A stretch of DNA of 64,000 nt from Persicaria tinctoria (lineage: Eukaryota > Streptophyta > Magnoliopsida > Caryophyllales > Polygonaceae): positions 9,282,001 through 9,346,000 of the forward strand of contig JBANSL010000002.1 in assembly GCA_037127255.1 (NCBI GenBank), given 5' to 3'. Made by a program: the position numbers and the translations under genes. Shown here one piece after another: positions 24,002 to 36,064 of this stretch (its first letter is position 1; every line of letters begins with the position of its first letter). A model generated the notes under the pieces. It had not been told where the DNA came from, searched no databases, and was given only the letters and a program-made list of their open reading frames with translations.

Positions 24002-24427
24002 TGTGATAGGGAAAATCTCGGCATGATAGCACAAGGGCGTTCTGGTCTTTTACCAATAATTCGAGTATTCAATACGACATTGATGCTACCGTTTCGCCTA
24101 TTGATTACGATAGCGGTTTCGTGCATTAAGAGCGTTGACCGAATTAAATACGGTAACGGTTTCTTTTATTGAATAATATTAAAACCGTTTCAATTCATTT
24201 CATTAAGTACCTTGACCGTTTCTTTTGTGCTCAACTAATATAAATACGGGAAGGAAACTCTTTCTTGTTGGACAAGGACTGACTTGAGCGTCGGAGGGTC
24301 CTCCGGGGGAGACAAGCTTCGTCCCGACCTCGTTTGTTCTTGCTTTGCAGGCTAAGGTTCGAATGGAGTTGATCGGCGAAATCGATCTCCTTCAACAACG
24401 ATGATGATGCAGATTTCATGCATTACA
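24002..24427 (+). repeat. 5' LTR
   Basis: TG...CA bounded; the following TTTGGCGCC marks the primer-binding site. Confidence 0.93.
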
Positions 24428-25434
24428 TTTGGCGCCGTCCGTGGGGAATCGATCAAAAAGCCATGAGATCGGATCCCCCAATCTACAAAGCAACAAAAAA
24501 TCAATTGTTGATGGTGACGATGAACCGGCGGAAGCCCAACCTTCACCTACAAACCCTAGGAGAGAGGGCGTCGGCGGCTTCGGACCACGAGGCAGAGGGC
24601 GTGGCTCACCACTCACCAGTGTCGCCATCTCTCCATCTCTCTCCTAGTGTCGCCGAGGAAAACACCAACCAGTTGATCAACCATGGAGATCGAGGAGCCC
24701 TACGAATCAGAGCGATCAATGGCCATGAATTTTGGGCTCGCTACGGAGCTTTGCCGAGGGCTCAGGGGCATGTCGGTCCACCACCGCTCCTATCCCGGTT
24801 CACAACAGATCTCCCAATCGAATCTGAAAGAGAAGGAAGTGCAGAGAATGAAGCAGATATGGTAATCTCCTCAACGTCGATTCCGACATCGAGAAGTAGA
24901 TCTGGCGCTACCGGTTGTCGACCCGCGTGTGAGCCTCGTCGCACCACCGCACTACGCCGGTTGATCGAGCCTCCATCGCCAACATGGTCGCCGATTCCGA
25001 CCTCCTCTGTCTCTCTCTGTGCGACTCTGATTGGACCCAGCTTAGAATTGCGCCATAGCCGCCACCACCGAGCATCCCTTCACCGAACCACGAGAACACA
25101 CTGGCATCGATAGGTAGGCCGGGGGCAACCGAATCCGGATCCTTCGCCGCCGTCGAAGATCGAGATCATAGGCGGGACGATGGCCGAGGATGCAGCTTCT
25201 CCGGCGCCGCCGCTCTCCACGAACCCTACGAGGAAGAAGACGATCTAATTTGATGAAGATTTGGCGTAATTACAAATACGCCCCGGAACTCTCACAAATT
25301 ACAAAATTGGCTCGATTTTTCCAAATAATTACAGCGAGCGGTCTAGACTTTCAAGGTTGCAGATTTTTGTACCTGCAGCCCCCTATCTCCGATGGATTCG
25401 AAAAGAGGATTGCAAGGGGCAAGACCGCATAACA

Positions 25435-25692
25435 TTAGCCGATCAAGGCCAACTTAGCCGTTCAAGGCTAACTTAGCCACTCAAGGCCACATTAGCCGAT
25501 CAAGGCCAACTTAGCCGCTCAAGACCACATTAGCCGCTCAAGGCCACATTAGCCGCTCAAGGCCAACTTAGCCGTTCAAGGCCACATTAGCCGCTCAAGG
25601 CCACATTAGCCGATCAAGGCCAACTTAGCCGCTCAAGGCCACATTAGCCGATCAAGGCCAACTTAACCGCTCAAAGCCACGTTAGCCGATTA
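25435..25692. repeat. 19-bp minisatellite in the LTR element interior
   Basis: About 13-14 head-to-tail copies of TTAGCCGCTCAAGGCCACA, with variants GAT/GTT/ACT at positions 7-9 and AAC/ACA at the end. It decays into AGCCAATTACGGCCA-type repeats up to about 25770. Confidence 0.97.
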
Positions 25693-25895
25693 CGGCCAAT
25701 AGCCAATTACGGCCACGATAGCCAATGATGGCCAATAGCCAATTACGACCACAATAACCAATGATGGCCAATAGCCAACTATGAGTCAACGATTGCCATC
25801 TACGGCAAAATCGTCGCTCACTCGACAAGCTCCGTCGAGCACTTTTTTCGGCTTCCTTCATCATTGAGACATGAAGAAGAAACCCGAGGGGCAAT

Positions 25896-26318
25896 TGTGA
25901 TAGGGAAAATCCCGGCATGATAGCACAAGGGCGTTCTGGTCTTTTACCAATAATTCGAGTATTCAATACGACATTGATGCTACCGTTTCGCCTATTGATT
26001 ACGATAGCGGTTTCGTGCATCAAGAGCATTGACCGAATTAAATACGGTAACGGTTTCTTTTATTGAATATTAAAACCGTTTCAATTCCTTTCATTAAGGA
26101 CCTTGACCGTTTCTTTTGTGCTCAACTAATATAAATACAGGAAGGAAACTCTTTCTTGTTGGACAAGGACTGACTTGAGCGTCGGAGGGTCCTCCGGGGG
26201 AGACAAGCCCCGCCCCGACCCCGTTTGTTCTTGCTTTGCAGGCTAAGGTTCGAATGGAGTTTATCGGCGAAATCGATCTCCTTCAACAACGATGATGATG
26301 CAGATTTCATGCATTACA
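25896..26318 (+). repeat. 3' LTR
   Basis: Preceded by the purine tract CGAGGGGCAAT and followed by the TSD AACAC. Confidence 0.93.
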
Positions 26319-26323
26319 AACAC

Positions 26324-27104
26324 CATGAAAAGAGAGTGTTTTAGTTCAACTGGAAAAAAATCCCAATTCTGTAACAAACACAGAACTGATTTTCCCGCCT
26401 ATTTGAGCTAGCTGGAACGGGAAGGGAAATTACCAAATTGCCCCTTGTCTAAGATCCAAAATGCACATTTTATATCTAATGTACATATAGTCCTACAATA
26501 GTTTTTATTATTATGAGAAAATGTGTGTAATGAACTAATGATGCCTTTTCATTGTCATGGTGATGGGCTAATGTCCCGTTTTGGAGAAGAGACACATCAC
26601 ACATTGAGTGTTTTTCGTAAAATTCCAATTTGTAGTTGTAGAGTTGTAATTCTGGTAGGTATTTAAGGCAGGTCCATCAATATCCTTTGTCTTCATTTGA
26701 ATGTATTTCTTTCTATTTTGGCCATCAAATAATTATACACTAAATTAATAGTTAATGTTGATGGAAATAGTTACTACTAGCTACGGCTTAACTGATTAAT
26801 GTCTCAACTCCCAAATCATTCCAAATTAATTAAACACAAACCAAATCCCTATTTATCTGCGATCTCTGCTACCGCAGCGCAGTATACAATTCTGAAACGT
26901 CTCTCTTTATCCGATAAGGTTTTTGAATATATTGATACATGATTTTCTTTTTTCATGTCACCTGAATAGCGTAGTCGTAGTAATTGTCTGTTTCGATCAT
27001 ATCGTTCTCCACTGGATCTTCATCGTATCCTTTCCCTTTAAACTCCATCTTTTGATCGAGTTTTGAAAATACTTCAATTCTCGACTGCGCGCAGATACAT
27101 CTTA
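26324..27104 (+). promoter_or_regulatory. Upstream region of mutase gene B
   Basis: No gene. The leader of gene B probably begins near 26860-26900 (pyrimidine-rich, CTCTCTTTATCC). No unambiguous TATA box could be assigned. Confidence 0.4.
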
Positions 27105-29181
27105 ATGGACTCCGATACATCACCTGCCGCTGCTGGTAATGCTTTAAGCTTGTATCCCCTCCGCCGCTGTAAAATTATCCACCTGGTTTGTTTCCTTCCA
27201 TCAATTCCTTAATTCATTTGTAATCTTAATTTCCATATAATTTCATATTCGGATTGTTAGTTCCGATCGAACAACTCCGATCCTAGCTAATCAGTTAATT
27301 TCCATATATGCATTCATATATAAATTATAATTGTCTGGCATCGTAATTGGTAGATGAAAATCACTCAATTTCTAATTTCGCTTTCAATTACGCAATCCAA
27401 CAAAATTATTATATTATTTTATTTTTATTTTTTCCTGTGATGTGATGAATTGGATTATCGATGATATGCATAATGCATTATGCAAAGCAAATCCGGAGTG
27501 CTCTGTTTGTTTCTAACTAATTCCACCGTACCAATTAATTAAGCAGGTGAGGCATGCGCAAGGTATACACAATCTGAAAGAAGGCGCTCACTCAAAGACA
27601 TCTCCTCACCTACTTGATGCTCAACTCTCCCCTCTCGGGTGGACGCAGGTCCGTTCTACTGCTACTACTAATCTATAAACCTTTCTTTCTGCTAGCTTCA
27701 GAATTGCCTTGGGAATGGGAATGGGATTTGATCGATCGATGATCCAAATTGCTATTTATTATAATTTCGAGATTGCACTTCCATCTACGAATTAATTCAT
27801 TATTAATTAATCAAATTGGTTGAAAATTGAAATGGTGTAAGCTAGGTCGAACATTTGCGGGAACATGTGCATTCGCTTGGATTGTTGAAGAGGATCCAGC
27901 TGGTCATTGTCTCACCTCTTCTAAGGTATTTCTCTTCCATCTCTGTCACAGATCCATCTCATTTACTTTTTTGTCTTTAATTTGGTATTTAAAAAAATAC
28001 GCATATATAGAAACAATATACAGTATATATTAAATCAGTCTTCCATCAAAGATTCAAAATGAACCTTAATCTATGTGACTTCTTAGGAGGATTGTTTCTT
28101 GTGAGTTGTGAATGTGCAACTAACTATATCATCTACTCCAATCCAAACTAAGCAAACTGTTCTGGTTCTTCCTTTGTATTTACAATTAGGACAATGCAAA
28201 CAGCCGTTGGAGTTTTTGGCGGTGAAACCAATAACCCTGTCCCTGTCCCTGGGCGAGGTGCGGTACCATTTATCGCCGTAGAGCTGTGTCGAGAACGCAT
28301 GGTGAGTACCTAAATGAAGGTCTACCTTTCCAAATGTTGGCTTAATAAAATATGCATTATTTCTATCCACTCCAGGGAGTTAATACATGCGATAAGAGGG
28401 GAAGCATAAATGAGTACAAGACTCAGTTTCCTGCAATAGACTTCTCCTTGGCAAGTATTTTGAACAATCTATTTAGTTGTATCCCTTTAGACAAGATAAG
28501 TCCCAATACTAGTACAGTATATTTTTATGGGGAATGATGGAGATTCCTAGTATTCATCAGGTGGAAAGCGACGACGACACTTGGTGGACTCCTGATGTAA
28601 GAGAATCCGACGAAGATCTTGCGGCAAGAGGACTCAAGTTTCTAAACTGGTAGTCCATCTCTTACGAGATCAAACAGCTAACTAAAACATTGAATTATGA
28701 AAGAAAATATGCAATGACTTCCAAGTAGCCTCAAAGCAGCACCTAAATGAGTTCCTTTTCAGGCTTTGGACCCGAGAGGAGGAAGAGATTGCTATTGTAA
28801 CTCACAGTGCTTTCCTGTTTCATACCCTTCTCAAATTCGGGAATGACTGTCATGAATCAGTGAAGAACAAAATGCAAGAGTTGTGAGTGCCAAAAGACTA
28901 GCTGAGCTCTTCTTCTTTTTTTAATCTTTGATGCCTTCTGCTTTTCGATTAAATGGTCCGACTGAATCCATTCTATACATTCAGCTTTCAGAATTGTGAG
29001 CTTAGATCCATGGTACTGGTAGACACAAGGTAAGAAGGCACTTAACCTGAAACCGAAGAGCAGCTTCTTTTCATTTTGAGGAAAATCAGGACACATCGAC
29101 CAGTTCAGTTCTGCTGATAATGTTTGCAGATTAGGAGGAGCAATTCATGCCAAGACCGACTATCCCGGAGCAGCCAAGTGA
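27105..29181 (+). CDS. Phosphoglycerate mutase-like protein, copy B
   Basis: Nine coding exons: 27105-27185, 27547-27648, 27846-27925, 28190-28301, 28376-28450, 28561-28649, 28763-28882, 28985-29029, 29130-29181; 252 codons (251 residues). Exons 3 and 5-8 have exactly the same lengths as in copy A, proving common origin. Catalytic landmarks: VRHAQGIHN, PLLRTMQTAVGVFGG, IAIVTHSAFLF. Exon 4 is 51 nt shorter than in copy A: the segment equivalent to A's APLMVENAWNSGRPAISSLN is mostly replaced by a short Pro/Val run (NPVPVPG). Intron 5 again uses a GC donor (GCAAGT at 28451). It ends 434 bp from the end of the convergent ODR4 gene. Substrate unknown; the lost loop may alter activity. Confidence 0.94.
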
Positions 29182-29615
29182 TGCAGCAGCAGCAGATGGA
29201 CTGTGAACCCAAGTGCAGACCAGTGAATACTCATACTCTCCTATTATGTTTTGTTCACTTGGCTATTAAGGTAGCAAATTCTGGCAGGCTCGAAGATAGC
29301 TCGGGTATTTGGTTCATTCATCCATGCATTTATTTGATTCCTTGCTTCTTGACTATGCCACTGCTCAATCCATACTGGCTTTGCTGAATATTTTTCCAGC
29401 TTTCTGCACATGAATTTGGTGACCCAAAGGCTCATGTACATTACAATAAAAGATAACAATGTAGGGTTGTGAAAATGGACAATGGTTGTCCAAAACTCGT
29501 ACTCAAATATACGTGAGTGCTACTGACAAAATGGTTTTTCTGTAGCAAAGCAAATGCTATCGAGAAATAAGTGTGTGGTTTTGAGGGAAAATATTTTTAT
29601 TTTTATTTTTTTGGT

Positions 29616-32600
29616 CTATTTATGATTGGCATAGAGAACCAAACCCACTATAACTGAAAGGAGAAGAACCAGCAATGCAACTATGCTGCTGCTTCCATGA
29701 ACTTTGGTTATGGCCTCTGCACTTTTCGATTTTGGTGCAGACGGATCATTACCTCTTTCTGAAAGGAATTTTGAACTAGATCCCGAATCCAAGGGGGCCA
29801 CAGCATCCCAAAATGAATCAGTAGCCAAGCTCAGTACTTGTTTTTCTGGTTGCAAAATGAACTCATCTTCAGGTGCTTCTGTAGACAGCAACTCTGTGAA
29901 ATGACCTTTGATAGCCTAAAAACAGGTGAAAATCAAGAAAAACAACAATCACTAGCTCGGCTATTTTCAATGACTTCTGCAACTCTAAAAGCAAGTATTT
30001 CAATGTTTGCATAAGTAAGATGATTGATCTATATATTCATGCTGTGGAAGACAAACCTCCAGCGTCTCTGAGGGTTGCAAGTAGTCACAAATAAATATGC
30101 CTGCAAGCCAGGGAATGAATACTCTCCGAGGAAATTCCAGAGCGCATTGTTTTCTTTCACCAAATAAAATCAAGGTTATCTTTTTGGAGTATTAATCAAT
30201 TATGTGAAACTTATCATATAAAAAGCTGAAATACCTCAATGGTTGTAAGATAATCAAGTTGCCTGTGGCTTCGGTAGACACCTCAATGCTACCGTCATTG
30301 GAACCATCATCGGTCATCACCTTCTCTGCATCTGCCTCATCATAGATGATATCCAGTCTACTTTTCATGCTTGTTATGATATCTTCCTACAATGTAATTG
30401 TCGCTTAATCTCATCAAAAGGGGAAAATATTGGCCTGAAATCTGCAGTAGGCAATCCTGCTGTGTATATTTGAATTTCATAATTTCTTCACTAAATTAAT
30501 TATCCGCTTACAGAATACTACCTCTAAAATCATGACAAGCACACAAGTTCAAAGTTACCACTAAAAAAAAAAGATAACTTATGATTTCCTTTCTCGTAAT
30601 ATATTGAGACAAGTTTTTTTATTTTTTGGTGAAACATTGAGACATGATATTGAATTCAAGTCAAGAACATAGTTTAGCACACCTTTATGTCAGTTAAAGC
30701 TTGTGAGCATGGTTCTTTTGAGTTGAGATATGCATAGGAACACACAGATCCAGCAAAGTCAAGGATCCCAGCAACCACCTTTTCGCTGCTCACTTCACAT
30801 ATAAAACGAAAATACAGAAAAAAAAATTGTGACCATTAAAAAATGAATAGTTGGAAGTCTCTTGTCTTTCGGATAAAAAATAACATATCATTGGATTTCT
30901 ATGGAATCACCTTCCACGGCTGCATCTTTCATAAATGGCATAAGCAATTCAACTTCATGCAAACCATCAGAAGAATATGGCTCGTCCTTAACCACCTGAG
31001 AAAGGCACGAAAAAAGACAAAATTATAGGTTCATAAAACGTGCAACTTAGTTTATCTCATGGAATGTTGTTACCAAATTTCCATCAATAATTGCTTTTGC
31101 ACTTCTTAGTTCCTTTGCATGAATCATGATGGCATCTCGTAACACATTATTCAATGTTTTGCGGCTTGAGATATTCTCTTGATATATAGGTAATCTGTTT
31201 GATGAAATTTGAATTAGAAGCAAGGATAAAAGTGTATTCTTGAATGTGACTGAAATTTCGCATGAATAACCTATAGTAAAATTTTATATATGGCTACATA
31301 CTAAAAACACGGGTAAAGAGAAAGATAGGATCAACAACTTAAGTGAATGAAATATAAATGCAATCCATTATATGCAAGAGATCTAGGGATAACAATGTCA
31401 TATGGATACCTCATATTGAAACTATAATTGCAGCTAAATCCTTGTAGGGAGCTTAACACCCTTCCCATTTTGAAGTCACAAGGCCGAAGGCTGTTGGATG
31501 TAATATTTAAAGCCAAGGAACAATTTTTACAAGTCCACCTGATCCAGCAATTTCATTAATAATTTATGAAACTTCGAACTTAAAATAAAAATTCCATGGA
31601 AGCAAAGAATAAATCACATAACCCTGACAATAAAGTTCACCTTCTTGGACTATAACATATGTGAATCAGCAGCCTCTCATCCAAATCACTATCGGGTAAA
31701 GGAGCAGCATCTGCAACCCCCTTAACAGTCTGCCAGGAAACTTTATTTGGTAAGTCAGACAGTGAGAATACGAGCCATATTCAAGCTCCAAAATTACTCA
31801 CCACCACCACTGCTCACTTTTAGCTAGTAGTTCGAACATTAAACAACAAGAAAATAATATTCATGCACCAGGTGTGTGCTGCATAACTTGTACAAATAAT
31901 ATTTAGCTAGTAGTTGGGAATGATAGGTCCGTGATTGTTTCTTGAGATTTCGTTGGGGCTAGTGGAGCTTTTATAGTCGGTGGGTTTGATACCGATTTGA
32001 GTAGTTGGTGGTGGGTATAGAGGAAACCTTTTGAGTATACGTTTCCCTTTTCTTCTACATAGGACCCTTGGTATGGTCCTATTTTTTGTATTTTGGTTTG
32101 ACCATCATATTTATATATTTACCTTTTGAGTATACTGATATTCATGTAGACATTTGCATTTAATAACAATAATAAAATCTGCAAATTCCACTAATAGCAA
32201 CACTGGTTTAAAGAGCGGTGAAAAAGAACAGCTGCCGATAGATAGCAAATGTTACCTGACAAAGAACTATAGTTGAATTCTTAAAGGCTGCATCGCCAAC
32301 CCAGACATATAAGCCAACCACCTTAACACCACCAACAAGCATCCTGGAAACCTATAGTGATTAAAAGTCAATTTAGAACTCAATCCTTTACTTTACAGCA
32401 TACAGTATCTTGCAACGAATATGCTATGGAATTGCTGATGAAGAGGAAAGAGATAACTTTTGCTTCATCCATCTCCAGATAATCACACTTATCTCCCTAT
32501 GGCTAACATGAGGATTGAGCAATTGCATCTTATAATCAGATCTTAATCAGAAAGCACCCCTGAAATCAAAGTTCAGGGATGTTGAATTGCCTATTTTGCA

Positions 32601-33165
32601 TCATACGCAAAAATGATCTTCGACTGAAAAGCATTGTTACAAAATCTTTAGTGACAGAATCTGAAAACATCAACCAAAAGAGTGTGTTCCAATTACCAGC
32701 TAATTCCCTCGAGTATCAATCGATGAGCAGGAAAATGACAGAATTGAACTTCCCGAGAAGCAAGATCAAAAGTATATACCTGGCGAGCGTGTTCGGCGAC
32801 CCAATCCTTGTCGATGAATAGAGAGGAAGAATCGACAGCAGATTTAGCCTTGGAACCTTTCTTCTTGTCGTCTTTGGCGGCGCCGATGAGGGAACAGGGT
32901 GGTTCTCCAGCATCGTTGGGGGGAGTTGGCACCAAATCGAAGACAAATCCTCTATCCAATGCAGAACTAAGCTTGCCGATCAGAAGCCCTACCTGCTCAA
33001 AAAAAACCCAAATCCTCCGATCTTTGAGAAATCGAAACAAACAGTAGAATTCAGCGAGAATCGGAGGGAAAGCGGTTAACAGACCTGGACAGGAACATTG
33101 GATTGGCAGAGACGATCCTCGGCTAACTGGAGCCGGGTTTCTTCTCCGACTACTCCCTTCACCAT
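29616..33165 (-). CDS. ODR4 homologue, C-terminal membrane anchor
   Basis: Eleven coding exons on minus: 33165-33085, 32992-32780, 32351-32256, 31729-31641, 31538-31410, 31194-31074, 30995-30911, 30792-30683, 30386-30235, 30153-30057, 29915-29616; 491 codons (490 residues), all GT-AG. Recognised by features of the ODR4-like family: N-terminal VGLLIGKLSS, VSRMLVGGVKVVGLYVW, then PLRKQCALEFPRRVFIPWLAG. A hydrophobic C-terminal segment (about 468-486, IVALLVLLLSVIVGLVLY) ends in NHK, as expected for a tail-anchored protein. In nematodes ODR-4 helps traffic odorant receptors, and in mammals ODR4 partners the UFM1 protease UFSP2 at the ER; the plant role is not established. The intron-9 acceptor (30154) is the least certain border. 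Confidence 0.92.
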
Positions 33166-33255
33166 AACTCTATTTCTGTGTATTCACCTGTCCGGCTGTG
33201 CGACTATATAATATATCAGGGTTATTTGGACTATATCAGGGTTATTTGAACTTTT

Positions 33256-34254
33256 GGGTCACACATAACCACCCGTAAATTATGTTACTTTTTACATAAC
33301 CACTCATAAAAACTTAAATTACAGTAAACCACCCATAAATTTGATTTGTTTTCATATGACCACCCACACTGGTCACACATTAACTCTCTATTTGTTTTGT
33401 TTAAAATGACTAAAATACCCATAATTCAAGTTTATTTGTTTGTACTTTGTAAAGGAAGGATGTTGCATGTATATAAGTACGTGTTTGGATTCCAATTGTA
33501 TTATGCTTATAATGTAAAATAGACAAGATCGTCTTTGGTAAAAAAAATTTAAGATAAATTGAGGGTGTGTTTGGATTCCATAATTTATTAATTATATATA
33601 ATATAATAGTTTTACCCCGATGCATGTGATTATTGGTTAAATTACTATTTTACCTCATTTTTATGAGATTTTTAGTTATACAACCAACTGCTCAAATAAA
33701 CCGAAGTAAATAATTGAATTATAATTAAAATGGAATTTAATTCAAACCCACCCTAAATACTCCAACCAACATATATATAAAAATGTGAAGAGTCGAAACT
33801 TGCAATAGCTCATAACATTCTCCTCTCCTTCAAATGTTGAATAAGATAGGGATAAGCGCGTTCTAAAATAAAACAAGATTGTTGCTTTAAAAGAATGGTA
33901 AATTAGCTCATATATTAAATTACAAACCATATCATTAAATAAGCTAAGCTTATACATATCATTTGACAAATTAGCCGAACATCAATAATTTTATTATAAT
34001 ATATCCTTTTTTAAAAGGGTAACCGGATTATTTAACAAATGGGAAATCTTTGGAAAATAAATCATTGCATTAAATACAAATAAGCTTGAATTAAGGGTAT
34101 TTTAATCTTTTTAAACAAAACAAATAGAGGTTTAATGGGTGGGTGGTCTTATGAAAAGATAACTAATTTATGGGTAGTTTACTGTAATTTATGTTTTTAT
34201 GGGTGGTTATGTGAAAAGTATCATAAATTATGGGTGGTTATGTGTAATTTACCC
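33256..34254. mobile_element. TIR element with about 190-bp inverted arms, containing a nested MITE
   Basis: Left GGGTCACACATAACCACCC...AAAATACCCATAATTCAAG is inverted at the right (CTTGAATTAAGGGTATTTTAATC...GGGTGGTTATGTGTAATTTACCC). It lies just upstream of the ODR4 start. The nested MITE is at 33563-33753. No transposase; no clear TSD. Confidence 0.75.
33563..33753. mobile_element. Nested small MITE (GGGTGTGTTTGGATTCCA type)
   Basis: GGGTGTGTTTGGATTCCATAA at the left and TGGAATTTAATTCAAACCCACCC at the right are inverted repeats; the interior is AT-rich. Confidence 0.65.
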
Positions 34255-34284
34255 TTTTTTTAAAATAAAATAATAGTATCAACT

Positions 34285-34496
34285 ATCCAATGTGGGGCCT
34301 TGGCTTCGTCCGTCATCTTTCTTTGGCCACTCCTGTTTGGTTTAGACTTGCTAGGTTTCGCTTATTATAGAGTGTTTTTGTCTGGGTTGTACCGTTTGAT
34401 TTTGTTGTTTATTTTGTTTGTTAGATGGTTTTTCCGTCTGCCGGCCTCGAGTTTCAGATATGTCTGAACTCGAATTCTTAACTGATCAAAAAAAAA
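34285..34496 (+). mobile_element. Short poly(A) retroposon, 3' tail of a LINE-like family
   Basis: About 210 bp ending in GATCAAAAAAAAAA, with TTAGATGGTTTTTCCGTCTGCCGGCC in its 3' part, shared with the tails at 61316-61469 and (inverted) 56508-56677. Flanking near-repeat AGTAT(C/G)AACT at 34275-34284 and 34497-34506 is its likely TSD. Confidence 0.7.
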
Positions 34497-34769
34497 AGTA
34501 TGAACTTCCTTGTATAATATCGAGTAAAGAAGGAGTCGGTTGAGACACAATTTCTACTTGTAGTCGTATGAACTAATCACATTTTGTTGAAATAATCAAT
34601 ATATGTATGACTGTATGAGATAAAATTTTATTCTAACTCTATTATTGATCTATATATGTATAAGACAAAATTTGACCCTAGAGTTAGAAATCAAATCTGC
34701 AATCACACGCACAAGTTTCGGAGAAAATAGTGTCTGGAAATTATTATAAGGACATTAAAAAAAATAGAT

Positions 34770-35800
34770 GGATATCGTCCTCTTGGGAGTGATTACAAAG
34801 GCAACATGTAGTTGGCACCGAGACACCTTTTTGCACCAAGCGGAGAGCAGTGGGGAGATCGGATTGGCTTAACTTCCAAAGAAAATTCTTAATTTTCGGA
34901 GGAACATTCGTTTTCCAAATCTAGATGATAGAGTCCACAGTTGTTGTAGCATTAGTATTTAGTTGTGATTGATTTAAATGCGTTGGCAGTGGTAAACCAA
35001 TCATTGTTTATTTGTTTTCATACCACCAATAGAATCTATCCTCGAAAGGGATTAAGGGGAGAGGATTGTCCATAATCTCCTCAACAAGGTTAATAGGTAA
35101 CACATTTTCTAGTTTTTCACACCAACATCTACCACCAATAATATATTCACTAACAGATTCGTTAAGGTCAATGTTATCCGGATGACCATATCTATCTTTC
35201 AGAGGGGTGGTAGAGACCCAATTGTCAATCCATAACTTGATAGATTTCTCATTACCAACACACCATATAAAACCTTCTTTGAATTTAGGGATGAGAGAGC
35301 ACAGTTTAGACCACTGCCAAGAAACTCCATCACTATGCTTGTAATTAAGGATACGAGCGTTCTTTAAGTATTTGTATTGAATAAGTTGTGCCCACGTCTT
35401 TCAGGGTACAACTAAAATTTTCCATAGTTATTTCATTTGAAGTGATTCGTTCGTATCTTTTGCTTTCCTAATGCCCAATCCACCACACCCCTTTGATCTT
35501 TAAATTTTATCCCATAAGAGGTTTGTACTGTAAGTCTTTGTTTCAGAAGAAAACCCTATTTATTTGGTTTAGTTGTTTATTGACCGAACTCGGTAGCAAA
35601 AAACTTTGTACTACATAGAGAGGTTTGACACCCAGATTTGTTGTGATTAGGGTAACCCTACCTTGTTGAGAAAGGGAGTTCGCTCGTCATTTACTTAGTT
35701 GGTCTTTTGATTTTTCAATAATTTCATTGAACGGATGTTTCGCTAGCCGTCCATTGATAATTGGACAACCCATATATTTTTCAACTCACATTAGAGATAC
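34770..35800 (-). pseudogene. Decayed LINE reverse-transcriptase fragment
   Basis: No long ORF survives, but the minus-strand sequence parallels the full LINE: the stretch at 35395-35500 matches the region at 5955-6030 (TTCATTTGAAG, AATCCACC). The end near 34790-34900 matches the zf-RVT part (TTCTTAATTTTCGGAGGAA against 5420-5460). Many stops and indels. Confidence 0.7.
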
Positions 35801-35944
35801 CTAGGGGTGGGCCAAATTAAATCCCGGGCCCGTTCGATCCCGGTGGGATTTGAAAAAAAAATAATGGATCCTGTCCCGCAAAATTATGCAAGACGGGACG
35901 CCGGACGAGGATTCCTTATCCCGCAAATCTCGTCCCGTCCTGGA

Positions 35945-35975
35945 TATATATATATTATATATATATAAATATGTA

Positions 35976-36061
<86 letters not shown>
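35945..36061. repeat. Long (TA)n microsatellite
   Basis: Imperfect TA run at 35945-35980, then an almost uninterrupted run to 36061; ORFs here are artefacts. Confidence 0.97.

Positions 36062-36064
<3 letters not shown>

Larger units (their letters stand above)
24002..26318 (+). mobile_element. Non-autonomous LTR retrotransposon
   Basis: Two near-identical LTRs (24002-24427 and 25896-26318) start TGTGATAGGG and end GCATTACA. A 5-bp TSD, AACAC, lies at 23997-24001 and 26319-26323. A primer-binding site TGGCGCCGTCCGTGGGGA (24430-24447) resembles the tRNA-Asp type of plant Ty3/gypsy elements. A purine-rich tract lies at 25885-25895. A TATAAATA-like box is in each LTR (24237, 26130 regions). The 1.47-kb interior encodes no gag, protease, RT or integrase, so mobilisation must have been in trans. 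By eye the LTRs differ at roughly a dozen sites plus a 3-bp indel, implying a fairly recent insertion. Confidence 0.93.

Noticed and set aside
24418..25113. 231-codon ORF in the LTR element as gag
   Set aside because: No zinc knuckle, no capsid-like motifs; it starts across the primer-binding site and is Ser/Arg/Pro-rich low complexity.
25435..25770. CRISPR-like array of short repeats
   Set aside because: The 19-bp units are directly adjacent with no spacers, lie inside an LTR retrotransposon, and the genome is a plant's; it is a minisatellite.
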